From a virus, in the IMG/VR virus record IMGVR_UViG_3300037119_004558, positions 1 to 41,018 of that record: a stretch of 41,018 bases of DNA; one strand, 5' to 3'. This document shows, one piece after another, positions 6,953 through 13,435 of the stretch. The position numbers and the translations under genes were made by a program. Numbering within the stretch: position 1 is the stretch's first letter; every line of letters starts with the position of its first letter. The notes below the pieces were generated by a model. It had not been told where the DNA came from. It was given only the letters and a program-made list of their open reading frames with translations, and did no database searches.

Positions 6953-7860
6953 TCCCACCGCTCGCCACGCTTCGCCGCTGCGAGGGATGCCCGTAGCTTG
7001 TCGCCTTTGGACATCTTCTCGAAACCGGACGGAGGGCCTGGCGTAACACGGGAACCCGGCGTACCGCTGCTGGGACGCTCACCACCTCTCGCCGTGGCCT
7101 CGACCAGACGGTCCACTGCGTCACCCGCCGCCTTCCCGGCCGCACGTTCCGCCGTGGCCAGGGTGTACAGATCGTCCAGGTACTTGCTTGCGTCGGCACC
7201 CGGAACGGGGCGGAACCGCTGCGCGACTTCCATCATCTTCTTCTCGTGCTGCTTGAAGTCGGGATGACGCTTCTCGAAGTCGGCCTGTACGACGGCAGCG
7301 GTCTCCTCGACACCACGAGCCTCCGTCATGGTGAGGCGTTGCTGGATCGGGCCAATCTGGGCCTGGGCAACCTGTCCCGCGATCTTCTCCACAACGGGCA
7401 GAAGCCGCTCGGCCAGGTCATCTCCCACGGCATTGGCCAATTCCGCACGCATCCCCTCACGAACGTCGGGTGCCTTGGGTTGGTCAGCTAGCCGGAGCCC
7501 AGCCTGCTGAGCCAGCCACTGGACCGTCCCCACAGGATCGGTTTGCAGTGCCTGGGCCAGCTGCTGAGCACCGGCCAGCTTCTGGGTTTTGGTGGTGAAC
7601 CCCTTGTGAAGGTTCTTGTAGAGAGCCTTCAGTGCGGGGTCGGCCTTGATCCGGGCCAGCTCCTCGGGAGTGACCAGATCACCAGCGTCTTCGTCATCGG
7701 TATCGTCGGTTACGGCAGCGGCCGATACTGCACCCTCAGCCCCTTCCGCCGCAGGGGTAGGGGTATCGTCGCTGGCTCCCGTGTCGCCACCGGTCCCGCC
7801 GACTGGAGCCTCGTCTGCTCCGTCATCGGCTGCGGACGCGGGGGCTACTGGCGTTGCCAT
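6949..7860 (-). CDS. Capsid scaffolding protein (putative)
   Basis: 303 residues from ATG 7860 with GGAG upstream. The first 60 residues are acidic and Ala/Thr/Asp/Gly-rich. Then comes a charged helical body (LVTPEELARIKADPALKALYKNLHKGFTT) and a basic C-terminal stretch (GDKLRASLAAAKRGERWE). An acidic, coiled, unordered protein with a basic C-terminus immediately upstream of the capsid gene is the normal arrangement for scaffolds of T7/P22-type phages. Assignment is from composition and position. Confidence 0.7.
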   Translation of the reverse strand: MATPVAPASAADDGADEAPVGGTGGDTGASDDTPTPAAEGAEGAVSAAAVTDDTDDEDAGDLVTPEELARIKADPALKALYKNLHKGFTTKTQKLAGAQQLAQALQTDPVGTVQWLAQQAGLRLADQPKAPDVREGMRAELANAVGDDLAERLLPVVEKIAGQVAQAQIGPIQQRLTMTEARGVEETAAVVQADFEKRHPDFKQHEKKMMEVAQRFRPVPGADASKYLDDLYTLATAERAAGKAAGDAVDRLVEATARGGERPSSGTPGSRVTPGPPSGFEKMSKGDKLRASLAAAKRGERWE

Positions 7861-7875
7861 GCTTGTCTCCGTTCG

Positions 7876-8013
7876 TTAGTAGCCGCTGCGTCGGACGGTG
7901 CCCCTGACTGGGACCTTGGTCCGCCGCTTCGGCTTGAGCTGTGTCTTGAGTGAACCGGACTTGAGGTGTCCAGCTACGAGCGAGGTAAGGGAGGGTACCG
8001 GTGCCCGCTTCAC
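7876..8013 (-). CDS. Very small basic protein
   Basis: 45 residues from GTG 8013, overlapping the upstream stop as GTGA. Composition is rich in Lys, Arg, Ser, Leu and Val (for example LKPKRRTKVPVRGTVRRSGY at the C-terminus), with no acidic residues at all. It lies in the head operon, so it may be a nucleic-acid-binding or capsid-associated peptide. It is short, so coding status rests on the coupled start and the clean gap it fills. Confidence 0.45.
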   Translation of the reverse strand: MKRAPVPSLTSLVAGHLKSGSLKTQLKPKRRTKVPVRGTVRRSGY

Positions 8014-8297
8014 AGCGTCACCCCTCCCCCAAACTCACCGTCGAAATCCTCCAGGTCGCGCTTCGCACGCTCCTGTGCTCGCATCAGGGCGGACATCACC
8101 TTGTCCGCAGCCCGATCGCGGTCGAACTTCTTGATCTCGGTATCCAGACGCTCCAGCTCGGCCTTCCGGCGCTTCTTCTCCTCCTTCTTCCAGGAGGAGT
8201 CCGGCCCGGGGCCACCGTGGGTGTACACGCTGAGCGTGACCCGCATCGGGTCCTTCTTCGCCTTGGTGTACGCCTCTTGCATCTTCACGCTGGCCAT
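8010..8297 (-). CDS. Charged coiled-coil protein of the head operon
   Basis: 95 residues from ATG 8297. The middle (about 37-85) is very rich in Lys, Glu, Arg and Asp with a heptad-like pattern (WKKEEKKRRKAELERLDTEIKKFDRDRAADK), suggesting a coiled coil. ATGA overlap with the preceding gene. Could be a scaffold accessory or head-assembly factor; no family recognised. Confidence 0.6.
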   Translation of the reverse strand: MASVKMQEAYTKAKKDPMRVTLSVYTHGGPGPDSSWKKEEKKRRKAELERLDTEIKKFDRDRAADKVMSALMRAQERAKRDLEDFDGEFGGGVTL

Positions 8298-8554
8298 CAG
8301 AACTCCCGTCCGGGCATCCCGTTCCTCACGGGTGCGTAATCCAGGTGGGCCGCCTTCATCTCTCGCCTGCGCTCCGCAAGGGACGTGATGTACACCGGGT
8401 TACCATCATCCCTTACGTGCTCGTCCCAGTACGGCTTGAACTCACCGAGCATCCCGTGGATCTCGCCGCTGTGGTTATCGGGGTTACCCTTGCAGAAGGG
8501 CCACTGCCCGATCAATACCTCTTTACCACAGCCGAAGGGGCAAAGATCGCTCAT
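8297..8554 (-). CDS. Small protein with N-terminal Cys motif
   Basis: 85 residues. N-terminal CPFGC (5-9) and a further Cys at 21 suggest a metal site. The remainder (GEFKPYWDEH, ITSLAERRREMKAAHLDY) matches a general pattern of small proteins found near portal genes of uncultured podovirus-like phages, whose function is unknown. Its ATG lies 6 bases after a predicted -10 box, so this gene may be translated from a leaderless message as well as from the long operon transcript. Confidence 0.65.
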   Translation of the reverse strand: MSDLCPFGCGKEVLIGQWPFCKGNPDNHSGEIHGMLGEFKPYWDEHVRDDGNPVYITSLAERRREMKAAHLDYAPVRNGMPGREF

Positions 8555-8560
8555 GGGCGG

Positions 8561-8590
8561 ACCCTAGCATAGGTGGTGTTACCATATCAA
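8561..8590 (-). promoter_or_regulatory. Internal leftward promoter, near-leaderless
   Basis: On the leftward strand TTGATA (8590-8585), an 18-base spacer and TAGGGT (8566-8561), then only 6 bases to ATG 8554. The spacer carries a GTAAC copy. The -10 sequence TAGGGT also occurs in the terminase promoter and the promoter before the XRE gene, which supports the call. It would give extra expression of capsid-region genes. Confidence 0.5.
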
Positions 8591-8601
8591 GAGGTATACC
8601 A

Positions 8602-10494
8602 CTAGTTGGGAAGGCCAGCTCCCGCGTTGCCCGCCTGGAGCTGCTGGGCAATGTCGGTGTTGCCCGGCGTGGGACCCGGCCCGGCTGCTCCCGCTCCGGT
8701 CTGCTTCCCGCCGCCGACCCCCTTCGCCTGGGCCTGAGCCTGGGCCGCCATCGCAAGCTGCTGGAGCACCATCGCCATAGCCTGCTTGATCTCTTGCAGC
8801 TCCCTATCGCTCTTTACCCCGTAGAAGCCCATCGTCTTCTTCAGCATCACGTCGCTGGACATCAGGATCTGCATGAGGGTGGGATTGGCGAAGACACTCA
8901 GCACCTGGTTCCAATTCTGGCGCTTCTGGTCCTCGTTCATGGGCGAGAGGCTGTCCACGTCCACCGTCACATCGAAGTCGAACGAGCCGAGATCGGTGGC
9001 CTCGATCCGCTGCCAGATCGCCTGCACCTTTTGGGCCTCCTGCAATGCCTGCGGCCCGGACCAATCGACGTTTACCATGACGAACAGGGGCAGGGCCGCC
9101 TTCTCCCGCAGCAGGCTCAGCATCTGGAACATCCCGTCGCTGACCCACTCCCCGATCTCCTTGCGGCCGAAGCTGTCCCGGATCTTCGCGTTCACGTCGA
9201 TGATGTTGGCCTGGGTGGCCGTGGTGGACTCGCTGATCCCCTGCTGCTCTCCCCCCACCCCGCTGATCCGCATGAAGTCGTCCTCTGTCTGACCGACTTC
9301 GTTCTGCACCGTGCTCCCGAGCGGCGCATCCTCCAACGCCTTCAGGGCATCCTGCCGAGCAACCTCGATCACCGTCATGTCCGGCCCGTTCTCCAGCTTG
9401 TCCAGCTCGGGGGCCTCGACGCCACCCTTCGTCATCATGTAACGACGCCTAGCTCGGCGGCGGTGCGTGCGCTGCGTGTTCCGGATCTCGTTCAGCTCCC
9501 GCTGCGGGCTGATCCAGTTGTAGACGGGGGGCAGCGGGTAGAAGCTGTCCAGCACCGGGTACGGGCGAATGAAGCTGAGGGGAAAAGTCTTGTATGGTTC
9601 CTTATATACAAAGAAGTCGGTGCCATCGGCCGGGAAAACGTGGCGCTCCTTGGTCCGCAGGTCCCACACCTTCCACACCTTCACCAGCCCGTAACGACGG
9701 TTACGCTCGTCCAGGCTGCCCCCCATCTCGACCTGGTACTTCTTGGAGACGTTGGCCCGGGTCTGGTACTCCTGGTCCTTGTTGTCCCAGCCCCGCGTGG
9801 CCTTGATGTCCTCGGGGTGCATCCACTCGAAGTAGCCGAGCCAATCGTTGTAGAGCACCTCGTTCTTGCTGACGGCAGGAGCCCGGAACTGGTGCGCGGG
9901 AATGCGACGGGACCAGACCTGCTCCGTAATCGGGATCTTCTCGGGCTGGATGACGGGATCGTCGTCATCGTCCAGGTAAGGATCGTTACTGTTCGGCTTC
10001 AGCAGCGGCTTGCCTCCGTTCGGGTTGTCCCCGATCTCGTTGCTGTAGCCCTGCTCCGTGACGCCGAATCGGTAGAAGGACTCCCGCAGCGACAGGTAGT
10101 GGCTGTCCTTCCAGCCCACAGCCCTACTGGTCATCAGCGTCTGACCAGTATCCTCCAGCAGCTTGCAGGTCTCCTCGGCCTGGCTCCCCAGGTCATCCGC
10201 CTTCGCCGGTCTCGGGGTAACGCGCAATTGCGGCGCTGCGTACAGGAAGCTGGGGATCTTCACCTCGATCGAGGGGAAGACGAGGTTGATGGTGTACAGG
10301 TCGTCGGGACCGTTGCCCATCTCCTCGTGCTGGTGCCCCAGGTAGAAGTCCTCCAGGATGTCGCAATCGAAGTCCTTCTCCCACTCACCGTACGCCTTGT
10401 CGGCGGATTCGGTGTGGCCCTTCCACATCTTCAGGGCATCCTCGCGCTCCTCGGGGGGGTCGGACTTCTTCTTGACTGGAGTCTTCTTCGCCAT
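8602..10494 (-). CDS. Portal protein
   Basis: 630 residues. N-terminal Lys-rich tail, then a long alpha/beta body with IEVKIPSFLYAAPQLRVTPRP (about 75-95), typical of podovirus-like portals that form the dodecameric DNA gate. Gln/Ala-rich C-terminal helices (AMAMVLQQLAMAAQAQAQAK) would form the barrel or crown. The start overlaps the terminase stop by one base (TGATG), a normal terminase-portal arrangement. Assigned from order, size and pattern. Confidence 0.85.
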   Translation of the reverse strand: MAKKTPVKKKSDPPEEREDALKMWKGHTESADKAYGEWEKDFDCDILEDFYLGHQHEEMGNGPDDLYTINLVFPSIEVKIPSFLYAAPQLRVTPRPAKADDLGSQAEETCKLLEDTGQTLMTSRAVGWKDSHYLSLRESFYRFGVTEQGYSNEIGDNPNGGKPLLKPNSNDPYLDDDDDPVIQPEKIPITEQVWSRRIPAHQFRAPAVSKNEVLYNDWLGYFEWMHPEDIKATRGWDNKDQEYQTRANVSKKYQVEMGGSLDERNRRYGLVKVWKVWDLRTKERHVFPADGTDFFVYKEPYKTFPLSFIRPYPVLDSFYPLPPVYNWISPQRELNEIRNTQRTHRRRARRRYMMTKGGVEAPELDKLENGPDMTVIEVARQDALKALEDAPLGSTVQNEVGQTEDDFMRISGVGGEQQGISESTTATQANIIDVNAKIRDSFGRKEIGEWVSDGMFQMLSLLREKAALPLFVMVNVDWSGPQALQEAQKVQAIWQRIEATDLGSFDFDVTVDVDSLSPMNEDQKRQNWNQVLSVFANPTLMQILMSSDVMLKKTMGFYGVKSDRELQEIKQAMAMVLQQLAMAAQAQAQAKGVGGGKQTGAGAAGPGPTPGNTDIAQQLQAGNAGAGLPN

Positions 10495-12146
10495 CAGTAG
10501 CCTCGTGAGCGGGTGCCACCCGCCAAAGTGCGAACCCTACGCTGCAACTGCTTCGCTCCACCGCGACGGTGGAACTCTAGCACCCTTTGCCGGGTCGCCT
10601 CGAAGGTATTGTGATGAACCCTGGCCTGCAAGATGCCCGCAACGGGAGGCCGAGACGCCACGAAGTAACGCACGACATCATAAGCGTGATCGGTCACGGT
10701 CTCATCCCGCTCGTCGGAGTAAACGGGCTTACCCATCTCGGTCCCGACCTTCAGCCGCATCTGGGAACCGGTCTGCTTCCAAGTGAAGTCACACCCAAAT
10801 GGGTGCTCAACGGACTTCATGATGAAGAAAAGCCGGGGCGAGCCCTTCTGCTTGGTAATGGGATGTACCCGGTCGGGGTCCACGCGGAGGTACTCGTTGA
10901 TACGACCACGGGTCACCAGCTCGTTGTTGTCGGCAGGCTCCCAGTAGATCATCGACTCCGTGGTCCCGAGCGTCGGGTCCAGGTAATCGTCGGCGATGGA
11001 CCACTTCCCACCGTACTTTTGCTGGGTTTTCACGAAGATACTGGGGTCGGCCAGGTTGAAGACGTAACCCTCGGTACCGGACAGGGCCTTGATCTCCGCA
11101 CGATGGTAGGAGATGAGCTGGTCAGGCTTGTAGTACTCCCGGAAAAGGAAGATGTTGCCCTCCTTGTCCACTGCCCACCAGGCGCAGCACGTCGGGGCCG
11201 TATCACCGTGGTCCAGGGTCCGGTGCAGGGTACAGGACCGGATCAAATGAGCTACCAAATCACGGGTCCCGGGAATCTTGCTCAGCTCGGTGGGGTTGTG
11301 AATTAGGCCCTCGGGGATGCCCCACGTCCCGTGGACGTACCGGTTGATGAAACTCTTGTCCTGGGTGAGCAGCTCCTTCCGGTTCTGCTGGGTGAGGAAC
11401 TTGTTGGTCAGGCTACTCATCGTTACCATCTTGTAGCCTTCGAGCTGGTAACTGGTCTTACCGCCTTGACCATCCTCCCGAAGCTGGGAAAACTCCTCAG
11501 AATCGGGGTGAAAACGCCGGTAGATCCAGTGCTGCTTCGTGTCCGGGTTGCAGGCGAGCATGGCGAAGGTCGGGGGGATCGGCCGACCCTTGGTATTGAG
11601 CCATTCCCACTTTCTACCGGAGTTTACCTCGCGCTGGATGATGTGATCGGGCACTTCGGCCCCGTCCCACCTGCCTAATCGGGATTTTAGCTTGTCGAAG
11701 ATTTCTTCTTCGATTTCCTCGGCCTGATCGATGAAAAACCAGTTGATTTCCAGCCCTTTTATGACATTTGCCACGTCGGGGTCGTCCAAATGCATGAAAA
11801 GTACCTCAGAACCGTTGTTCAATCTTAGGTACTTCTCACTGTCGGCTCTACGACCCCCGAAAAGGTAAGCTGAGCTAGGTAACACCTTATAGAAGGTGGC
11901 CATCGTCGTCTTTTGCAGCTCGGTGAAGACTTTCCGGACAATCACACCACGATTTCGGGGGAAACAGTCGCTCAGCAGGATGCCCTTCATCACCATCGCC
12001 CAGGTTTTGCTCGCGCCGAACCCCCCGGACGCGCAAACCGGCGCGGGACCGTACTCGAACACTTCTTTTTGCTCGGGCGAGGCCCATTCCAGGACCTCCG
12101 TTTCGGGGCGCGTGTAAACGTGTCTTACCTGACCTATCCTCGGCAT
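10494..12146 (-). CDS. Terminase large subunit
   Basis: 550 residues. The ATPase part has a P-loop variant GGFGASKT (about 42-49) and a Walker B region WFFIDQAEEI with Gln where many families have Glu; this IDQAEE form is known in phage terminases. The nuclease part has an Asp-containing strand (LDHGDTAP) and a later ADPSIF, consistent with an RNase H-like fold. It packages DNA into the prohead through the portal encoded next. The start is ATG 12146 with a weak GGAG. It is the first gene of the leftward operon, about 80 bases after its promoter. Confidence 0.9.
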   Translation of the reverse strand: MPRIGQVRHVYTRPETEVLEWASPEQKEVFEYGPAPVCASGGFGASKTWAMVMKGILLSDCFPRNRGVIVRKVFTELQKTTMATFYKVLPSSAYLFGGRRADSEKYLRLNNGSEVLFMHLDDPDVANVIKGLEINWFFIDQAEEIEEEIFDKLKSRLGRWDGAEVPDHIIQREVNSGRKWEWLNTKGRPIPPTFAMLACNPDTKQHWIYRRFHPDSEEFSQLREDGQGGKTSYQLEGYKMVTMSSLTNKFLTQQNRKELLTQDKSFINRYVHGTWGIPEGLIHNPTELSKIPGTRDLVAHLIRSCTLHRTLDHGDTAPTCCAWWAVDKEGNIFLFREYYKPDQLISYHRAEIKALSGTEGYVFNLADPSIFVKTQQKYGGKWSIADDYLDPTLGTTESMIYWEPADNNELVTRGRINEYLRVDPDRVHPITKQKGSPRLFFIMKSVEHPFGCDFTWKQTGSQMRLKVGTEMGKPVYSDERDETVTDHAYDVVRYFVASRPPVAGILQARVHHNTFEATRQRVLEFHRRGGAKQLQRRVRTLAGGTRSRGY

Positions 12147-12231
12147 CGCGTGCTCCGGGGGCTTGTGCTTCTGAACTGAGACATGGAACCCTGGAATGAG
12201 GGTACTACTACTGGTAGTGGCACAGCCCTGG

Positions 12232-12260
12232 ACCCTATACTAAATAATGATACTTGACAA
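12232..12260 (-). promoter_or_regulatory. Leftward promoter of the virion operon
   Basis: On the leftward strand TTGTCA (12260-12255), a 17-base spacer, TAGGGT (12237-12232). Its -35 box overlaps the -35 box of the rightward promoter at 12254 because CTTGACAAG is nearly self-complementary. The two promoters are back to back and should compete or be co-regulated. Transcription would start near 12225 and leave an 80-base leader before terminase. Confidence 0.55.
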
Positions 12261-12282
12261 GTCCCGAAAAAGGTGGTACCCT
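12254..12282 (+). promoter_or_regulatory. Rightward promoter facing the non-coding control region
   Basis: TTGACA at 12254-12259, 17-base spacer, TACCCT at 12277-12282. The first gene downstream is more than 1.1 kb away, and a terminator-like hairpin lies at 12393-12438. The promoter therefore appears dedicated to a short non-coding transcript or to a long regulated leader. Confidence 0.6.
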
Positions 12283-12288
12283 CAGCCA

Positions 12289-12440
12289 CCCGGCGCGTGA
12301 GGGCACTACCTATAGGGAACCTGCCCCTTCGGGGCATGTTCCCCTGAAGGCTGGGGGGGTGTGGGGGGGTGATCGATGAGGTAACCCGAGCCGACCCGGG
12401 GGAAAACCGGCGCAGGGGTCCTCCCCCCGGGTCCTTTTCT
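12289..12440 (+). ncRNA. Candidate small regulatory RNA (promoter-hairpin-terminator unit)
   Basis: Between the promoter at 12254 and the terminator ending at 12440 there is no rightward ORF. The predicted transcript of about 150 bases contains a strong hairpin: 12315-12327 pairs with 12331-12343, 13 bp with one mismatch around the loop TTC. A G-rich middle with runs of 7 Gs follows, then the terminator stem. This layout is what a phage sRNA looks like. Expression is inferred, not shown. Confidence 0.4.
12393..12438 (+). terminator. Terminator-like hairpin
   Basis: GACCCGGGGG (12393-12402) pairs perfectly with CCCCCGGGTC (12424-12433) around a 21-base loop, followed by C and TTTT (12435-12438). 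It would end rightward transcription from 12254. Confidence 0.5.
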
Positions 12441-12544
12441 GGAATGAGCCCCCTTTTCTGGAAAGAGTAACGATCATTACCCCTGCTTGGGGTAAGGGAG
12501 GGTACCCCCAGCCCCCCTTTTCTGGAAAGAGTAACAGCCATTAC
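12433..12544. repeat. Three direct repeats of CCTTTTCTGGAAAGAG
   Basis: Copies at 12433-12448 (one mismatch), 12452-12467 and 12516-12531. The second and third run on into GTAAC-N4-ATTAC palindromes (12467-12480 and 12531-12544), so the unit is a joint motif of about 29 bases. TTTTCTGGAAA is itself partly symmetric (TTTC/GAAA). Likely protein-binding sites next to the divergent promoters. Confidence 0.75.
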
Positions 12545-12558
12545 ATCGCTTCGGGTTG

Positions 12559-12585
12559 TGGTATGAGGGTAATGCTCTCATACCA
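12559..12585. repeat. Inverted repeat TGGTATGAG...CTCATACCA
   Basis: Perfect 9-bp arms (12559-12567 and 12577-12585) around a 9-base centre that contains GTAAT. The whole element is a hairpin or an operator with a nested copy of the dispersed motif. Confidence 0.7.
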
Positions 12586-12611
12586 GAGGCAGAAGCAGAT
12601 CCCGAAAAGGG

Positions 12612-12625
12612 GTAACAGGCGTTAC
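12612..12625. repeat. Exact copy of GTAAC-N4-GTTAC palindrome
   Basis: GTAACAGGCGTTAC, flanked by G and C so that the symmetric part is GGTAAC/GTTACC. In the control region about 30 bases after the inverted repeat at 12559. Confidence 0.85.
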
Positions 12626-12818
12626 CGTACCCCCATTTAGGGCACTGGGTCCTCCAGTGTTTCCACAGACCACGAGCGGGACCTGTCGCGCGTTACCTCG
12701 CCCAGAGGCCGGGGAGCTGTCTGCTGTTCAGGGGGTCCCTTATCCTGCGCCGGGGGACCCTGGTTTGGGGGGGTGCCGGGGGGGTCTGGGTAGGTATACA
12801 AAGAACTATACTAACTGG

Positions 12819-12905
12819 TCATAACCACCCGACCGATCGGTAGCCTACCGAACGGTTGGTAACCTACCGGGTGGTCGGTAGCCTACCGACTGGTAGGTAG
12901 TACAG
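12819..12905. repeat. 19-bp iteron array, candidate replication origin or partition site
   Basis: Three head-to-tail 19-bp units at 12838-12856, 12857-12875 and 12876-12894 share the form YGGTARCCTACCG plus six bases ending GGT. A degenerate copy precedes them (12819-12837, 12 of 19 matching) and a partial copy follows (12895-12905). Each unit centres on GGTAGCCTACC, symmetric about one base; the middle unit has GGTAACC and so contains the dispersed motif's half-site. An A+T-richer stretch (12791-12818, TATACAAAGAACTATAC) adjoins the array, as at iteron-type origins. Confidence 0.75.
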
Positions 12906-13040
12906 AGAGCAAGGCGCGCGTGCATCGCCCATACCCTAGCGTCATGCGTTACCCCTCCTGCCCCCTGCCCCCCTGGTGACAGGCGAGGTAACGTGGCACA
13001 CTGATTGCATGCAGTATCCAAGCCTTCAAATGACGGTACG

Positions 13041-13054
13041 GTAATTGCAGTTAC
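13041..13054. repeat. GTAAT-N4-GTTAC palindrome copy in control region
   Basis: GTAATTGCAGTTAC; with flanking G and C it is GGTAAT-TGCA-GTTACC, and the centre TGCA is itself symmetric. Nearby at 13115-13131 the half-sites occur in the everted order TTACC-A5-GGTAA. Confidence 0.75.
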
Positions 13055-13302
13055 CTCCCATCATATCTATACACGCTCCCGACCCGACGCGGGCGCAATC
13101 CCCGTAAGTTACTGATCCTTACCAAAAAGGTAATTCCCGTTTAAGGGCCCTGGAAGGCTCGTGGTGAAGACTTGTCCCAAACCCTAGCCCGAGGTATCAC
13201 CCGTTACCGTAGCGTTGAACCTAGCCAATTTCACGAAAATGGGATTATCTACACTTACGGGGGGTAAAGCGAAAGGATAGTGTAATGACTTATACCCCCG
13301 AT

Positions 13303-13336
13303 CCAATTACCCGTAACGCGCGTTACAAGCAATTGG
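13303..13336. repeat. 34-bp compound palindrome
   Basis: CCAATT, 4 bases, GTAACGCGCGTTAC (a perfect 14-bp palindrome, 13313-13326), 4 bases, AATTGG. Inner and outer symmetric elements share one centre. It lies just upstream of the main rightward promoter at 13359, a natural place for an operator or for an initiator-protein site. Confidence 0.8.
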
Positions 13337-13358
13337 AATAATAGCCTGTACTTTCTAC

Positions 13359-13387
13359 TTGACAGGCGGCGGCCGAATGCCTACATT
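13359..13387 (+). promoter_or_regulatory. Main rightward promoter
   Basis: TTGACA at 13359-13364, 17-base spacer, TACATT at 13382-13387. Expected start near 13394, exactly at the first base of a GTAAC-N4-ATTAC site (13394-13407). The DUF932 gene starts at 13436 behind AGAGGG. Confidence 0.7.
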
Positions 13388-13393
13388 GGTTAG

Positions 13394-13407
13394 GTAACGT
13401 GCATTAC
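13394..13407. promoter_or_regulatory. Candidate operator at the rightward start point
   Basis: GTAACGTGCATTAC covers the predicted transcription start of the promoter at 13359. A protein bound here would block initiation or early elongation. Confidence 0.55.
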
Positions 13408-13435
13408 CGCACGATAAGAAAGAGGGTTAGGACAA

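Noticed and set aside
5789-7267. Rightward open frame of 492 codons over the capsid and scaffold genes
   Set aside because: Shadow of the leftward genes; no domain, no ribosome site, and opposite to a well-supported capsid operon.
8794-10500. Long rightward open frame of 568 codons over the portal gene
   Set aside because: It is the exact complement of the portal gene in a G+C-rich sequence. The translation is rich in Leu/Val/His/Arg, lacks a ribosome site and shows no domain.
12134-12541. Leftward open frame of 135 codons in the control region
   Set aside because: It covers direct repeats, a terminator and both divergent promoters, and the translation is Pro/Ser/Arg/Gly filler without a ribosome site.
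12657-12668. DnaA box (TGTTTCCACAGA)
   Set aside because: Only 7 of 9 bases match TTATCCACA and no further boxes cluster around it, so it is too weak to report as an origin element.
12819-12905. CRISPR array
   Set aside because: Repeats are 19 bp and adjacent, with no unique spacers of constant length and no cas genes.
12700-13435. Integrase, attachment site or other signs of lysogeny
   Set aside because: No integrase, excisionase or tRNA-like att sequence was seen anywhere. The dispersed palindromes alone do not prove a temperate lifestyle.
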